Source: Sipunculus nudus
Lineage: Eukaryota > Annelida > Sipuncula > Golfingiida > Sipunculidae
Assembly: GCA_026874595.1 (NCBI GenBank)
Contig: CM049307.1
Location: 80,022,643 to 80,086,642, forward strand
DNA: 64,000 nt
Reading direction: 5' to 3'
A program made the position numbers and the translations under genes. The notes under the pieces are model-generated. The model saw nothing but the letters and a program-made list of their open reading frames with translations, ran no database searches and was not told where the DNA came from. Below are positions 10,532 to 23,600 of the stretch, in pieces. Within the stretch, counting starts at the first letter, position 1, and every line of letters starts with the position of its first letter.

Positions 10532-13500
10532 ATGAATTCAGAACAAAACATCCAAATCGAAAGCAAGGAAACTTGGTACAGTTACGTGATACTGGCCGTC
10601 AGCTTTTTCTCTTGTTTTGTGACTGATGGGTTGGAGGCTTCTTATGGTGTTATTTTCCAGGACTTGAAATCTTATTTCTCCGCCGATGCCTTTAGACTTT
10701 CATTGCCTTTAGCAATATTGGATTTCATATTGCACGTGGCTGGTAAGTTGAAATTAATCTTTTCTTATCGTCTCAAAATGACTACAAAAAGTAAACGTTA
10801 CATCACTTCCGTTCTTCAGGCGATGCAGAACATGCCAAGTAAATCCACGTATATTTTTTTTTAATTTACTGTCTTTTAGTTACGCCGACGGTCATTGAAC
10901 CCATGAATATTTAATAATAAAATAATCATCCGTTTACACAGATATTTCTGTCTCTTTGTGATTCAGATGAAATTTCATATTGAACACTACATAATATAGA
11001 AAGAAATTTGTCTGATATTTAAAAAATTTAAACATCCTGATATAGTCTTATCCATTGAAATTATACAAAAAAATGGAATAACAGAGTAAATATTTGTGTC
11101 AGATCTTAGCTGGAGGCAAAAGGAAAGCCTTTTATGAACCAGAAAAAGACCGCTTCCATTTCAGACACTGCAGCACTTTAGCTCCTGTTTTCCACGAATT
11201 TGTCCAGGCCATGTCAAGTATAAATCTCTGCAAGGCCCTCTTTTTTCCGAAATGGAGCTATTTTGTACCTGTGGATTTGGGATCGTAAATTATATTAAGC
11301 AAAGGTAGATAATGCATAGACAACAACCATACCAAATATAACAAAAAGTTCTTGCTGCTTCTCGATAAAACATTGTCCAGAATTTTAATGATGTAAATAC
11401 AATGTGGTCGTGCAGTAATATAATTGTGGGTATTTAAACTTCATGAAGCAGGATCTCCTGGCTGAAATGGGAGTAAGGGGATTAACTGTTAAAGCATGCC
11501 AACATAACAAGTGAGGTTCAGGGATTGAGTCACATGTTGTTCACAGTACTGACCACGGACCGGGATCAGAAATTGGACCAAACTTCAGGTCAAGCATGTC
11601 TTAATCCGGGACCTTCAGTAGGGCTCATCATTTGTCTCAATAGATATTGTCCATGCCTGTATTTTGTTCAGCTCCGTGCCAATTCTTCCACATATGTTTC
11701 TCTCAGGTATTATTAGTACGGGGCGAAACTTTGTGGATACAAGGAAAGGTATTATATTCTAGTCAGATTTATATATGCGTCAATAAGGTAATCATCCATG
11801 CCAGACTTGTATCCTGAGGATATACATTTGACGATACTGAAAACTGGCCAAAATTTATTTCGACCCATGGCGGTAATGTAATTGAGATGAGGAGAAGACT
11901 GTCTGACATTACGATCTTGACGTTCTAATCTATTTTCTAATTGATGATGTTGCCACTAAATCTTTGTCACTGAACTCCTTTGTGGCCACAGCTCAGATAT
12001 TCACGTTTTTGGTCATCAACTATAGGGAATGATGCCATGTGTGCTATAAGGGAGTCAATTCCATATTTTCCAAATGGTTTCCGAGAAAGAGTTTTTAAAT
12101 TTGTCATCAACTACGAATCTGTATTGTTACGGAACCTAATATCAACAGATCACGCATGCGTGATGAACATAAACCTTGCAACGGAGAAAAAAAAGATTAT
12201 GTAACACCAGGCAGCGTGAAATGCCTAGGGGAATGAATAAAGTGGTGTTTTTTTTTTGTTAACAAATAACCATAATTTATTCTTAAAACAACCCTAACAT
12301 TACAATACACTAAATCAATACAATTACACAGTACAACAACAGTATATTAAAAAAAAATCAATATAATCACACAGCCTAATAAACAAAGTGCACAGTACCT
12401 GGATACCACCACTGCCACAGCGACAAGTTCTTTAAAATGTATAAGTCGGACGAACAGTTCACACAAATTCTCTCGGAGAATAACAGTCCAATGTAAAGCT
12501 CTTGTAACAATCCCGAAAGTAAACTGAAGACCAAAGAAGATTCGTCACAAATCCAGAAGAAAATCTGTAATTGCCCACTTACCCGAAAAGTCCCACAAAC
12601 TGACATACACACTTCTGTGTCCGCTGGAATATTCTCTCACCTCTCTCCCGGCTCTAAAACACCCCCGCCCCCTTTTATAACTTCCACCTCAAGCCCAGAA
12701 CTTTCCACTTCTCGAACAGTCTAATGAATCTAACATTATACACAGTACACACGCGTTACAGGGACCATCTAGAAAAAGGAATGCCGTGTTTCTACATATC
12801 AGGGTTCACACGTCAGCCGACCCGGCTCGGCCAGGCGAGAAAGCCCCAAGCTAGCATGACAACAAGAGTTCAACCCGTACGGATTAAACTGAGAATGCAA
12901 TACCCGGCCAGACCAGACCGTTACAACACGAGTTACGCCCGTGTCAGACAATAAAAAAAAGACATCTGTAATAGTATCCAGTCGCAGAACTTACAGGGCC
13001 ATCTGTTACATTAAATATAAAACTAAACTGGTCTTCAAGTGCAAAATATACGAGTAATATGCTAGTGCTGCTTGCCAACTTACTGTTCTGTTGTGGTTGA
13101 CGCTCATTGTAGTAACCCCGAGGTACCAATAAGAAGGCACCAGACAGCATGTCGCTCTAGAGTACTTAAATGATCTAGCTCAAAGAAAACAAATTCGTGG
13201 AATTAATGTCCCCCGCTTTAGGATCTTGTTGTTTTTCATGCTAGATTAAGGACGGACAGACAGAGTGACAGACAGACAGAAGCCAGACACTCCAAAGCAA
13301 ATCCCAACCAGGGTATGCATGAGAGCAATGACTGACCAAAATTTAAATGAAATCAGATAATATTTAGGAAAGTTATGGCACGGAAATAAAAATCTGACAG
13401 AATGAAAGACAGGGTGATAGACAGACAGACGGACATAAGCCAGACATTTCAAAACAAATCCAAACCAACGTATGCAAGAGAGCAATGTCTGACAGACTGA

Positions 13501-15680
13501 AAGAAAGAGTGACAGACAGTCAGACAGACAGATGCGAGACACTCCAAAACCAATCCCAACCAAAGTAAGCATGAGTGCAATCACTGACCAAAATTTGAAT
13601 GAAATCAGATAATACTTAGGAAAGTTATTGCATGGAAATGAAAACCTGACAGACAGACAGACAAAGTGGCAGACATACAGACAGACAGACAGACAGAAGC
13701 CAGACACTTCAAAACTAATCCCAACCAAGGTATGTATAAGAGCAATCACCGACCCAAATTTGAAGGAAATCGGATAATATTTAGGAAAGTTTTCGCACGG
13801 AAACGAAACCTGACGGACGGACAGAGAGACAGACAGACAGACAGACGAACAGACAGACAGACGGACACACAGACAGACAAACCCATATCAATGTCCCCCG
13901 CAACCGCGGATTGAGGAACTATAAATTTGGTGATACCTCCCCTTTAAAAATAACTTGCGTTGTATATCTGTATAAATAAATCTTTTCTAGCATTGTTCAC
14001 CAGTGCTTTCGTGAAGGTTTTCGGACTACGTGCTGCTGGATTTATTGGGGGCCTCGTGTCTGCTGGAGGCTTCGTCATCGCATATTTTGCTCCGAGTCTT
14101 GAGGTATTCACGGTGGCATACGGCGTCGCTGTAGGTATGTCTATTCCCAACCTTCCAAATCACTCGAGAATTTGATGTGATTACAAAATCTGTATTCTGT
14201 GCCCATCTTGATTCTGCGGTTTTGGTCCATACTGGATCAATGAATTATAACTAACATTTCATACGTGATGAAGGCTCATATGAAGTGTGAATTCAAGCCG
14301 GTGAACAAAATAAACCTACTCGATAGTTGCCTTATAGTTCAGCTTTTCCGGCCAGAATTACAATAACAACTCACCGGTGTTCGCGTGTAGGTGGTCTCGA
14401 ACGATAAAAGGGAAAATTTGTCGTAAGGATTGTCATAAGATTGTCATGAATAATATTATGCTGGCCGTAAGATAACAAGACGCAAAATAAGTCGTGGAAA
14501 GTCACTGATGGCCTTGCGATGATCGTAACTGTTGCGGTCTGTCAGAACGACTATCCGTTTTCTGAGACCAGTTGCTGTCCCAGGTTATTTTAGTTCAAGT
14601 ATGACTAGTTCTTAGCACTACAAGTTGTGTCCCAAAGTTTGTATTGCCAGTGATGTTAAAATGTACATCCAAGATGCTAAGTGAAATGTGTACTTACATT
14701 ATGTGTTCTTATTCATAGGTATTGGGTTTGGATTTCTCTATGTTTCAAGTGGTGTAGCCATACAAATATTTTTCGACAAGAGACGATCCGTAGCAACTGG
14801 AGTATATTACTCTGGGTCAGCACTTGGTATGTTTGCCATGAGTCCACTGGTCAGATATCTTTCAAATACATATTCATGGAGAGGGTGTATGTTGATCGAG
14901 GCCGGTATTGTTCTACAAAGTATCTGGTTATGGTTACTGGTCCATCCTGTAGTAACAAACCGAATCGATGAGGAACAAAATCAAATTCACGAGACCAAAA
15001 ATCAAACTAACAGTAAGGACCATCACACGGAAGTTACGTCATCATTTAGTTGTAACATTTTAGACGTGAAACCTTGTATATCTGAGAAACTGATCACGAC
15101 CTTGAAAGAATCTTTTGACTTCAAGCTGATGAAAAAGCTTCAGTTTATATTTTATCTATTAGCTCTCTTTATCGCTCACCTGGGCTTTCCAGTCACGTAC
15201 ACATTTACCCCAGATAAAGGCACCGACATGGGATTTTCATATGACGACACAAAATGGTTCGTCTCGTTTACTGGAATCGGAGGCTTGATTGGAAGAATCA
15301 CATTCGGAGTGATTGGGAATTTTTCTATATTTATAGGACGCCGCCTATATCTCCAAATATTAACTGTCGGCTTAACTGGTGCCTGTCTTCTTCTTGTGCC
15401 AGTATGTGAAAGTCTTTGGTCCATATATGCAATCCTTACTATGTATGGGTTTGCTTCAGGTAAGCACTTTAGATCTGCTTTATATTTTGTCAATCAGTTT
15501 TTTCAACAATAGAAACTCCTGTCATATACTCTTTGATTGAAAGCATATCAGCGCGCTGTATGGAAAAAAATGATAAAGATATAAAACTTTATAGAAGAAG
15601 CAAGTGGAAATATTTACATTTTTTAAAAAGTCGGATCACTGTACACTTTTCTGTGTACTCTCTTTTCTGTGTACTCCCCC

Positions 15681-15770
<90 letters not shown>

Positions 15771-18200
15771 CACATTCCTCGAACAATCACAGATGTTTTG
15801 CATTGTAATTGCCCATTACAAGGAGCTTGGTTTAAACCACAAAGCCTGCAAGCTTCTTTCATGTTTTTTTAAAGTAATTTCGTTAAGATATTTTAATCTG
15901 ATACATTTAAAATATGCCTAATGTTTCTTACAAAGTGGACAGGAAATAATACACTGATTTGGAAGTTTGATATCGATGTTCGATCCTCGTTGGTGTCTAA
16001 AATTCGTTAAAATTCAGAAACTCGCAAAAAGTATCTCGATTACAATTGCTGACATCGGATTATACAAATTTAAACGTATATAAGCTTTGTTTCCAAATAG
16101 CTTAATAATACCTTGGGTATTTAATATGTAAATATCCTTATCCTAACTGACAAGATTTTTTGTTAACATCTGAGAGGTACCTCACGTGGTTATCCAAATT
16201 TATTAGAATTTGTATTAAATGTATAGGATCTTTTGAGTTACATACATAAACAAAGGGAACCTATCGTCGCTCGGAAATTGTCAGTACATTCTTACCTCAA
16301 CCCATTTATTACCACAAATTCCTGAATAACTACCACAATAAGTACTCGTTTTCCACACCCACGTTCGCAAATCCTAACGTAAGGATTATATGTAATCCAC
16401 TTTAATTCACAGACTGTATGCGTTTCAAGCTGGCATGGCTTTCGACTAGATCATCAAACTTCAGCTGCGACAAAATACGACGTCGGTTATTAAGGTTAAC
16501 CTCAATATCAATTTTGGTAATGTTATGATATCACAGCGCAAGAACGACTTTAAATTTGCCGTTGAAAATTCGATGTTGTTGCTGAAAGCCTTAGACTTTG
16601 AGGCACATAATATTTGCACAATAATTTCGATTATATAGACTAATAAAGTATGTATGGAATCACGGTGCCAGTAGGTAATTGAGAAGACGTTGAGACGTTA
16701 TACTGACAATAACAGAGCGAAGATAGGTGCCTTTTGTTGATATATGAGTTAAGGGGATGTTTATATCGTTTATATTTTAAAAAGAAAATACTGATATATT
16801 CAGGATTTACACGTCAGGTGTCTGTAAGCAGGAGGACACCTTTAGAGGATTTACGTTCTGGTTCCGCTGCTTATCTCATCTGTTGTAATATTTTCAGTTA
16901 CGTTATTGTTACTCCAGTGTTTGATCTAATATTTGACAGGAGGACACGTTGTCATGACACTTTTAGTGCTCTACGACCTGTTTGGTTCTGTCGTCATCAC
17001 TCGGTCATTCGGCCTGAGTTTGGTGATAATAGGAGTGGCGTGCCTGGTGACTACACCTCTTATGGGTACGTATCAAATATTGCAAGAAAGAAAGCATACC
17101 TAAAAAATAAAGGTAATTTATTCGTTACTTGTTTTGAGCGAACATGTTTTGATGAATGTATTTGGGATGAATTACTTTTACTTTCGGTTATATGAATCAA
17201 TAACTTCATCAAAAGTTTTATTTAACGGACTCGGCTTTAAACGGGGCTGGTGATCCATGGAACTATGTATAAGGCAGGCTCTGAATAAAGTTTAAAGATT
17301 TCAACCACAGTAGTGGTTCATTCCATACGACAGAGCATAATGGGTATTTGGAGCTGAGCTGAGGTGCTCAGTATTTATAATGTAATGCAGATCTAGGATC
17401 AACATAACTTCAAGATATGAGACAGATTACATGTGTCATACTGAACAAATATCAGGTGATTTTACTGGAGGTATGCATTTTCTTTAACAAATATTATCAT
17501 TAAACTAAGCAGTAATAACTCAGGCTGTTCATGTATCATATTTAATTTTGATTAAATTTTACTTCTCCTTATCATCTTGTTTACAAATAGCTTCATGTTG
17601 TGTTCAGTCTTTGTAATCAATCCTAGGAAGTAATTCAAACAAAACGTAATGGTCTGATATTTGGCATGAATTTGTTATTATAATATGCTAAAGTTTGCCT
17701 TGTGAATGTTATTTAGTCTGACCATTTACATTACTCGTAGAATATATTTACATTGTTTGTCCAAAAGGCACATCATACCAAAGGCTGTTTGGATGTTTTA
17801 CCTTCTGCTGATTTATAAGTGAATTGTGTTTAGATATTGAGACACTGGTGAGGTCCCTGCACTGCAGGCACATATCAATATTTTTGCAGATACGGTAAAA
17901 CTAGACCACAAGGTATCTGAGAAAATATGTTTATTTCTATTACAGGAATATTATTAAAATGATGCACGATATAGAATACGTTTTTTATATATTACAATCT
18001 GTATCTGTTTTTATGCCATAGCTTGAAGTTCAGATGCTATTTTGTGTATTGCAGGTTTTGTTCGGGATAGAAATTTGACGTATGATCCCGTGTTTTTCCT
18101 GGCAGGAGGATGTTTCATCTTATCCATGTTTGTAATGCTGTTAATCCCAGTGTCACGACAAGGTGATAAAACCAGGGGAGAATACCTGGAACTTCACTAG
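10532..18200 (+). CDS. Monocarboxylate transporter-like protein (SLC16/MFS family), copy B
   Basis: Five exons: 10532-10742, 13991-14134, 14719-15459, 16940-17065 and 18055-18200 (TAG), joined in phase 1 throughout, giving about 455 aa. Exon 1 encodes a short N-tail and TM1-2 start (SCFVTDGLEASYGVIFQDLK). Exon 2 encodes TM2-3 (RAAGFIGGLVSAGGFVIAYF). Exon 3 encodes TM4-9, with FFDKRRSVATGVYYSGSALG, the TM6-7 cytoplasmic loop and GGLIGRITFGVIG. Exon 4 encodes TM10-11. Exon 5 encodes TM12 (TYDPVFFLAGGCFILSMF). The D/EG...YG pattern in TM1 and the F-D-K-R-R-x-x-A-x-G pattern after TM4 are SLC16 hallmarks, and the length fits the family. The likely role is proton-linked or facilitated transport of small monocarboxylates or related metabolites at a membrane; the substrate is not predictable. 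For exon 4, the acceptor at 16938-16939 is chosen because the upstream alternative (TTTTCAG near 16897) brings in an in-frame TAA. All joins are open, so it looks functional. Confidence 0.88.
12125..12973 (-). mobile_element. Solo LTR, copy 2 (849 bp), 4-bp TSD GTAT
   Basis: A reverse-oriented relative of the LTR at 1878-2716, lying inside intron 1 of transporter B. On the minus strand it begins TATTACAG (terminal G mutated to A) and ends CCGTAACA. The direct repeats GTAT at 12121-12124 and GTAT at 12974-12977 are the target duplication. A TATAAAAG box near 12672-12679 (minus strand) is followed by a conserved GAGAATATTCCAGCGGACAC segment, the probable transcription start zone. No internal retroelement sequence is attached. 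Confidence 0.88.
13250..13895. repeat. CAGA-rich tandem repeat in intron 1 of transporter B
   Basis: Four diverged units contain AGCCAGACACTCCAAA and AATCCCAACCAA (landmarks at about 13281, 13438, 13531 and 13698) interleaved with (CAGA)n and GACGGACA runs. A 167-codon minus-strand open frame across it is a repeat artefact. Confidence 0.85.
15683..15770. repeat. (CT)n(AT)n(AG)n self-complementary tract
   Basis: About 22 CT units, then 13 AT units, then 9 AG units, in intron 3 of transporter B. The CT and AG arms are complementary around the AT centre, so the tract can fold into a long hairpin. Confidence 0.95.
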
Positions 18201-20667
18201 CAGTAGGTCATCCAAGAACTGTAGGAGAATCCAGCTATATTGAAAAAAGGCACAAACAGGAACAGATCTGAGGGATAATGGGGATCGTTATGAAATGAAC
18301 GACCTTGGGGTGTGGAAAAAGGTCAAGGTCCTAAATGAATATAAAATGCAAATCATTCACCTATGACTATTTATTTTTGCTCTAAGGGCATTTTGATGCG
18401 TATCATTTTTGTCCATAGACAAAAACTGAAGTGGCTAAAATAACTGAATTTCAATGAATTTGAATAATCAAAATATATTCGACCGTATCCTAATCCGCTA
18501 ATTTCTCAAGAGAAATGACAAAGGTAAAATAAAAGAAAAATCCTATCTTAAATTATGTACGGTCTTTTTCTTGTACCAACAGAAACATTGAATAGTTCAT
18601 AGGATATTAGAAAATCATCCGACTGTTAAAATATTCATGTTTATGTATCTTGCCTTGACACTATTTGGATACAACATATTTTAACGGTCTACAATACACT
18701 CTTTACTGCACTTTTACCGCTGGTGTATGTAGAATGCACGGTGCATTGTTGTGGTAAGATTGTGACGCCTAAAAATCCTAAACAGCAGAGTTTTACTCTT
18801 GTGAGTCCGAGTCTGCACAGTGTGTAATTACAAATGCTGTAGATCGATGGGTGAATGTCAGACCTCAAGACCGTCAAACCTTAATAGATAATGGTTATAT
18901 AACGTATGAGGTCTGCCGTCCGTTATTTTTGTACATTTGCTACCGTCCGGGGCAGACTGTACATTACTTAATGTATTATCATAAGACTTCTACCTGAGGA
19001 CGTAAAACGTTTCTGTAATTTCAAGAGGTCGCTACCACCATGTATTATTTAAAACAGCAATTCACTTAAATATGTTAACCTTTTCTGAGGAGTTATCACC
19101 CGTTTTTTTTATTCTACAAGTAAGATCATTTCAGGAATTTCTAACGTCAGGTGCAATTTAATGCCATCATTGTCTGCCCTCCCATGGGGGGGGGGGGGGC
19201 ATATAGTGTTTGGTCTTTCTTCGTCGTCCGGTGTCGGCGTTGTCTGTATCATTTGTTGTGAACGCGATAACTTTTGACCCACAAATTTGTTTTATGAAAT
19301 TTGTAATTTAGATTGTTTCTATCAATTTCTCAGAATTAGAAACCGGGTCACCTTGACCTTTTCCCTCAAGGCCAACAGCCTAAATTCATTTTTTGTGAAC
19401 CTTATAATGTTTATGGTATTGCTTATTTTCCCCTCAAATTTAAAACACTAATTCAAGTTCTTTGACGAGACTGAAACTGATGACCTTGACCTGGCTGTTC
19501 AAGGTCAAATCAGGCGAATGATAGCTCATTGTTTTTACGATTACTTATGAATAATGTAACCGTCGAAGCACTGCACACCGGTTGTTTAAACGAACTTCTC
19601 GAACATGATGGAACATTGATGATCTTGACCTTCATCTTCAAGGTCAAATCAGCCGGAATAGATTGGGGACGGTTTAGAGATGGCAGGCTGTGTGATTTGC
19701 ACGGCGACCAATCACCAAATGTCTTTCAGCTGTTTGGTGCCAGATAAGCTCATTCAGAGACCGGGGTCTACAGAGTGGTCATTTTGCAAGACAGACCAAT
19801 GTTCTTTCTTCAGGAGTTCATTTCGATACTTAATAAACGTTACTTTTAAATTCCATGGGTATGCATATCAAGGAGAATTATAACATAAATTTCTCAGTTA
19901 TTACATCCTACTGGAAAAGAACCTGAACATATGTGAAAGGAGGACTTCAACATTAAGTCTGCTTCGTTCATGAAGATTTCGGCCTTTTTGTTTTTACAAC
20001 ATTTGTCGCTAAAAATTCCTTATTTTGGAATCAGAAAATGGCAACAACTGTAAATATTCCAAATTAAGGACAGACCGCTTTGGTTTAAACATATTTATTT
20101 CCACAGGATTACATTAACAGTTTACACATATTTAATCATTCAAAAGCACTACCGCTTAGCGTTAAAGACACGTAATAATTAATATACCGATGCGCTGGTT
20201 TGTCTGCTAAGTGCATAAGATTTATATTTAAAAAGGACGTTATGGGTGTGTACCGCTTTTAAATGGAAATAAATTGACTCTAAAAATATTAAGACGGGTA
20301 TATGGCGTATACAAAAAGAAAGCTCACACTCTCTCTGAACTGAAAAGAGTTTTATTGTTTGTCAGTCACGTGTGTCAATCACTTTGTTAAATCACGCAGA
20401 CTCTTATTTAAAAGCAAACTTATCAAAACTGAATAATGTGCAGACGGTCTTAATCGAATTCGTGCCCATGACTAGCACAGGATTAAAGTAAATCATGCTC
20501 CGTGTTGTTCGTTCACAGACTTCAGCTGAAATGTAATATACATGCATGATGGATATTGTAAAAGAAAACCCCTCGTTCTTAAAGATATGTAAAATACATT
20601 ATCAGTTAAATCCATATCGAAATAAGAGTCTGTTAATGAGAGCATTTAGCCATCAGGAAAGATAATT
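18201..20667. other. Intergenic between convergent transporters B and C
   Basis: No gene recognised. At about 19180-19700 there is a dispersed repeat with a G15 run, an ACGCGATAACTTTTGACC segment and several copies of the CCTTGACCTTxxxCAAGGTCAAA type that also occur near 1300-1350 and 2760. A minus-strand AATAAA at 20351-20356 is a possible poly(A) signal for transporter C. Confidence 0.5.
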
Positions 20668-23600
20668 TTAATGAGATACACCCTCTGAAACTCGTGTTCC
20701 ATTGTAGTCCTTCGATGACTCATCAGAAGTTCGAACGAAAAATGTGATTATTACTGCTAAGAAAAATTGTCCTCCAGCAAGGTAAACGGCAGGATCGTAG
20801 GAATTCAGATTATCCCGGATAAACCCTGGAACATACATGAAGAAAATATGTTTATAGTTTATATAAATCTATTTTTCGACATGATAATAAAAAATCACTC
20901 AAACAATTCTTAATTTTTTTTTTTTAAATCCGTGCGAATATTGGTCAGGGCTGTCTAAATCTAATCGAACGCTCTTCCTACGACAGTTGCATGAGGTCTC
21001 CCCGATTGTCGTTATAGATTCATAGTACTAAGACAAACACAAGGCGGTCGCAGTAATGACCTTCAACGGTAGAACATTCGTAGGACCGTCTTGGGTGGAT
21101 CGTGCGGCAATCATTTGGCTGTCGCAGGGCCTCAGATAACCAAACATCCGTACGAGAGTCATAGATTTAACGTTAAACAGTCGTCAAGCATCCTACAAAA
21201 GACCTACTAGATGGGCTGATGTAAAGAATAACCTTCGACGCTGAAAAAAATTGAACATGTTAATAATTCTACAAAATGGGTCTACGACAGCTTTTTCCGT
21301 CGCAGAACACATGAATTTCGTGCGCACACCAACGACTGTCCTAGGAATTTCCCTAATTTTCTGCCGTAGACTTGTCGTATATGTGTTGTGCGTTGTATGC
21401 GACATAGACTTTAGTCACAAACAACCTACTTTTTTGTCTGTCGTACGATTTAAGCAGGGCTACGACTAAGGGAACAGTCGTAGGTTTGAGAGCGTTCACA
21501 TAAAAAAATATATGTTGTACGACTCGCGTGGGAAAATTGGTCAAAGCTGCCTAAGTCTAACCATACCCTATTCCTACGACACTCGTACGAAGTCCCTACG
21601 ATAGTCCTAATACAAAAGAAACATTTCACAAATTTTCTGGCGTAGACCTGTCGTATATGTGTTGTGCGATGTATGTGGATTTAGACAAACCCACGGCGGT
21701 CGGATGAATGACTTAAAACGGTAGAACATTCGTCGGACCGTCATAGGTAAAACGTGCGTCAATCGTAGGGCTGTCGTAGGAAAGTCATTCGATTCGTACT
21801 GCCTCAGATAACCAAACAGTCGAACGAAAGTCCGAGGTTTATCTTAACACAGTCGTAAAGCAACTTACAACAGTTCAACATTCTACGACAATGGTCTGCG
21901 ACAGTTTTTTTCCCTCGCAAAACTCCTCAGTTTTGTACGAAACACCCACGACCATCTTGGAACTCCCCCAATTTTCTGTCGTAGACCTGTCGTATTTTTG
22001 TTGTGCGATGTATGTGACCCAGGCTTTTGTTCAATCATGTTAACCTGAAAGTGGGGCAGCCATCAGGGACCCCACACCAAATACAAAAGAACAAATACAG
22101 TAGTAACGAGCGAGTCTCCCTTTTCCGAATAAACCGACAATAACGACTTGAACCATTACGATATGCCCACCTGGAAAAGAAGACGACATTAATTTCTATA
22201 ACCGACCTAATTTAAGATGGATGTGATTATAAATGTCAATTTGCAGATAAATACATAGTGAATGAACATTAGTTTGTTGTAACGTCGAAAAATGGAAAAA
22301 AAGTGCGTATGTACATCAAGACGGTAAGCTCTTGCATTATCGCTCACCAGTGGAAAATCTTCCCAAGCCTGCCGTTTTATATCCTTGCCTTGTGTTCGGC
22401 CCGGTTGCGTACTATTCGTACCCACATTCTATCATAACACCATTAAACAAGACTACTTATTGGGAATCAAGCACCATTGCATGATATCTGGACATGCCAT
22501 TGAGTTTTTTTTTTTGTCAGATTAGAAGAAAAAGTAGATTCATCAAAATGTGATAGGTATTAACAGCTGATATTTGATGTCACATAGAAATGTAAAAATA
22601 CGTACCACCTGCGAACCCGCACACCACCATAATAGTGTACATGGACCGAAGACTTCCACATGATGGTAACAAAATATAGCTGACCCCAGCCAGAGCGAGA
22701 CAAAAGCTGTGAAGTCGTACGTGTCGTCTTTGCAGGAAGGGTGCATTACCAACCAAACCAATCAATATTCTTCCGAGTAGACTGCCTAAGTACAATGGAA
22801 CACCTATATCGGCCAAGATTACCAGGAACGTATATCCAAAACCTGAAATGCGAATGAAGATGATGGTAAAAGTTAACTGTCCGTGATAATTATTCTAGTT
22901 GTATACCTTAACGGCACCCTGCTTGCCACATTCTGGTTTTAACCCATTCGGAAAAAAACAATGGCGGTCCCGGTTAAGCTTTCATAATGTTTTTGAGTTA
23001 TGAATCACTGGCCGAGAATTACGTCATGTATACCCCATGGACATTTGCTAGGGGCGAATCTATCTGCGAAGAGGGTTTGGTTGTGATCAGAACTGTTGCA
23101 CCAGAGAAATGAGCGGCTTATTATATATAAAGATGGCATATTGTGATATTATTGTGATATATATGTTTGTAAGCATATTGAATGTAAGTGAGAGCAGCTA
23201 TCTCTAATCTGGCTTTAATAATTACCTGCCTGTAAAGAATATTAACATTTTTAATTTTATACAAAATATTTTTTCATACCTGATACCAAGCCATATGTAA
23301 CAGTGTAGAGGGGGAGGCTTTCGGCAAATGATGATATCAAAATACCTACAGCGGCCAGAAGTCCCCAAGTAATTCCAGCAGCTCGAAGTGACAAGACCTT
23401 CAAGAGCGGACTTGTGATCAGGACTGCAACAATGAATATACAGTAAGCTGAATGATGCTTACGTCTCCATTACATGTACTAACAAGGTATTAAGTAAGAA
23501 AAACAAGAAAATCCAGGGAAATGCCGCGTTTCATGATTCCATACTTCGTATTATAGTTTTCTTGCGATTCCGGATAAAAACCTGGTGAAAACAATGGTTA

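Noticed and set aside
1878-12973. The two LTRs as ends of a single 11-kb retrotransposon
   Set aside because: They are in opposite orientation and each has its own, different target duplication.
13246-13749. 167-codon minus-strand frame with Cys/Leu-rich repeats
   Set aside because: Translation of CAGA-type tandem repeats inside an intron.
15968-15990. GTTCGATCC resembling a tRNA/SINE B box
   Set aside because: No A box at the right distance and no cloverleaf can be drawn.
16734-17195. 153-codon plus-strand frame
   Set aside because: Shadow frame over exon 4 of transporter B; the transporter reading in another frame matches copy C, this one matches nothing.
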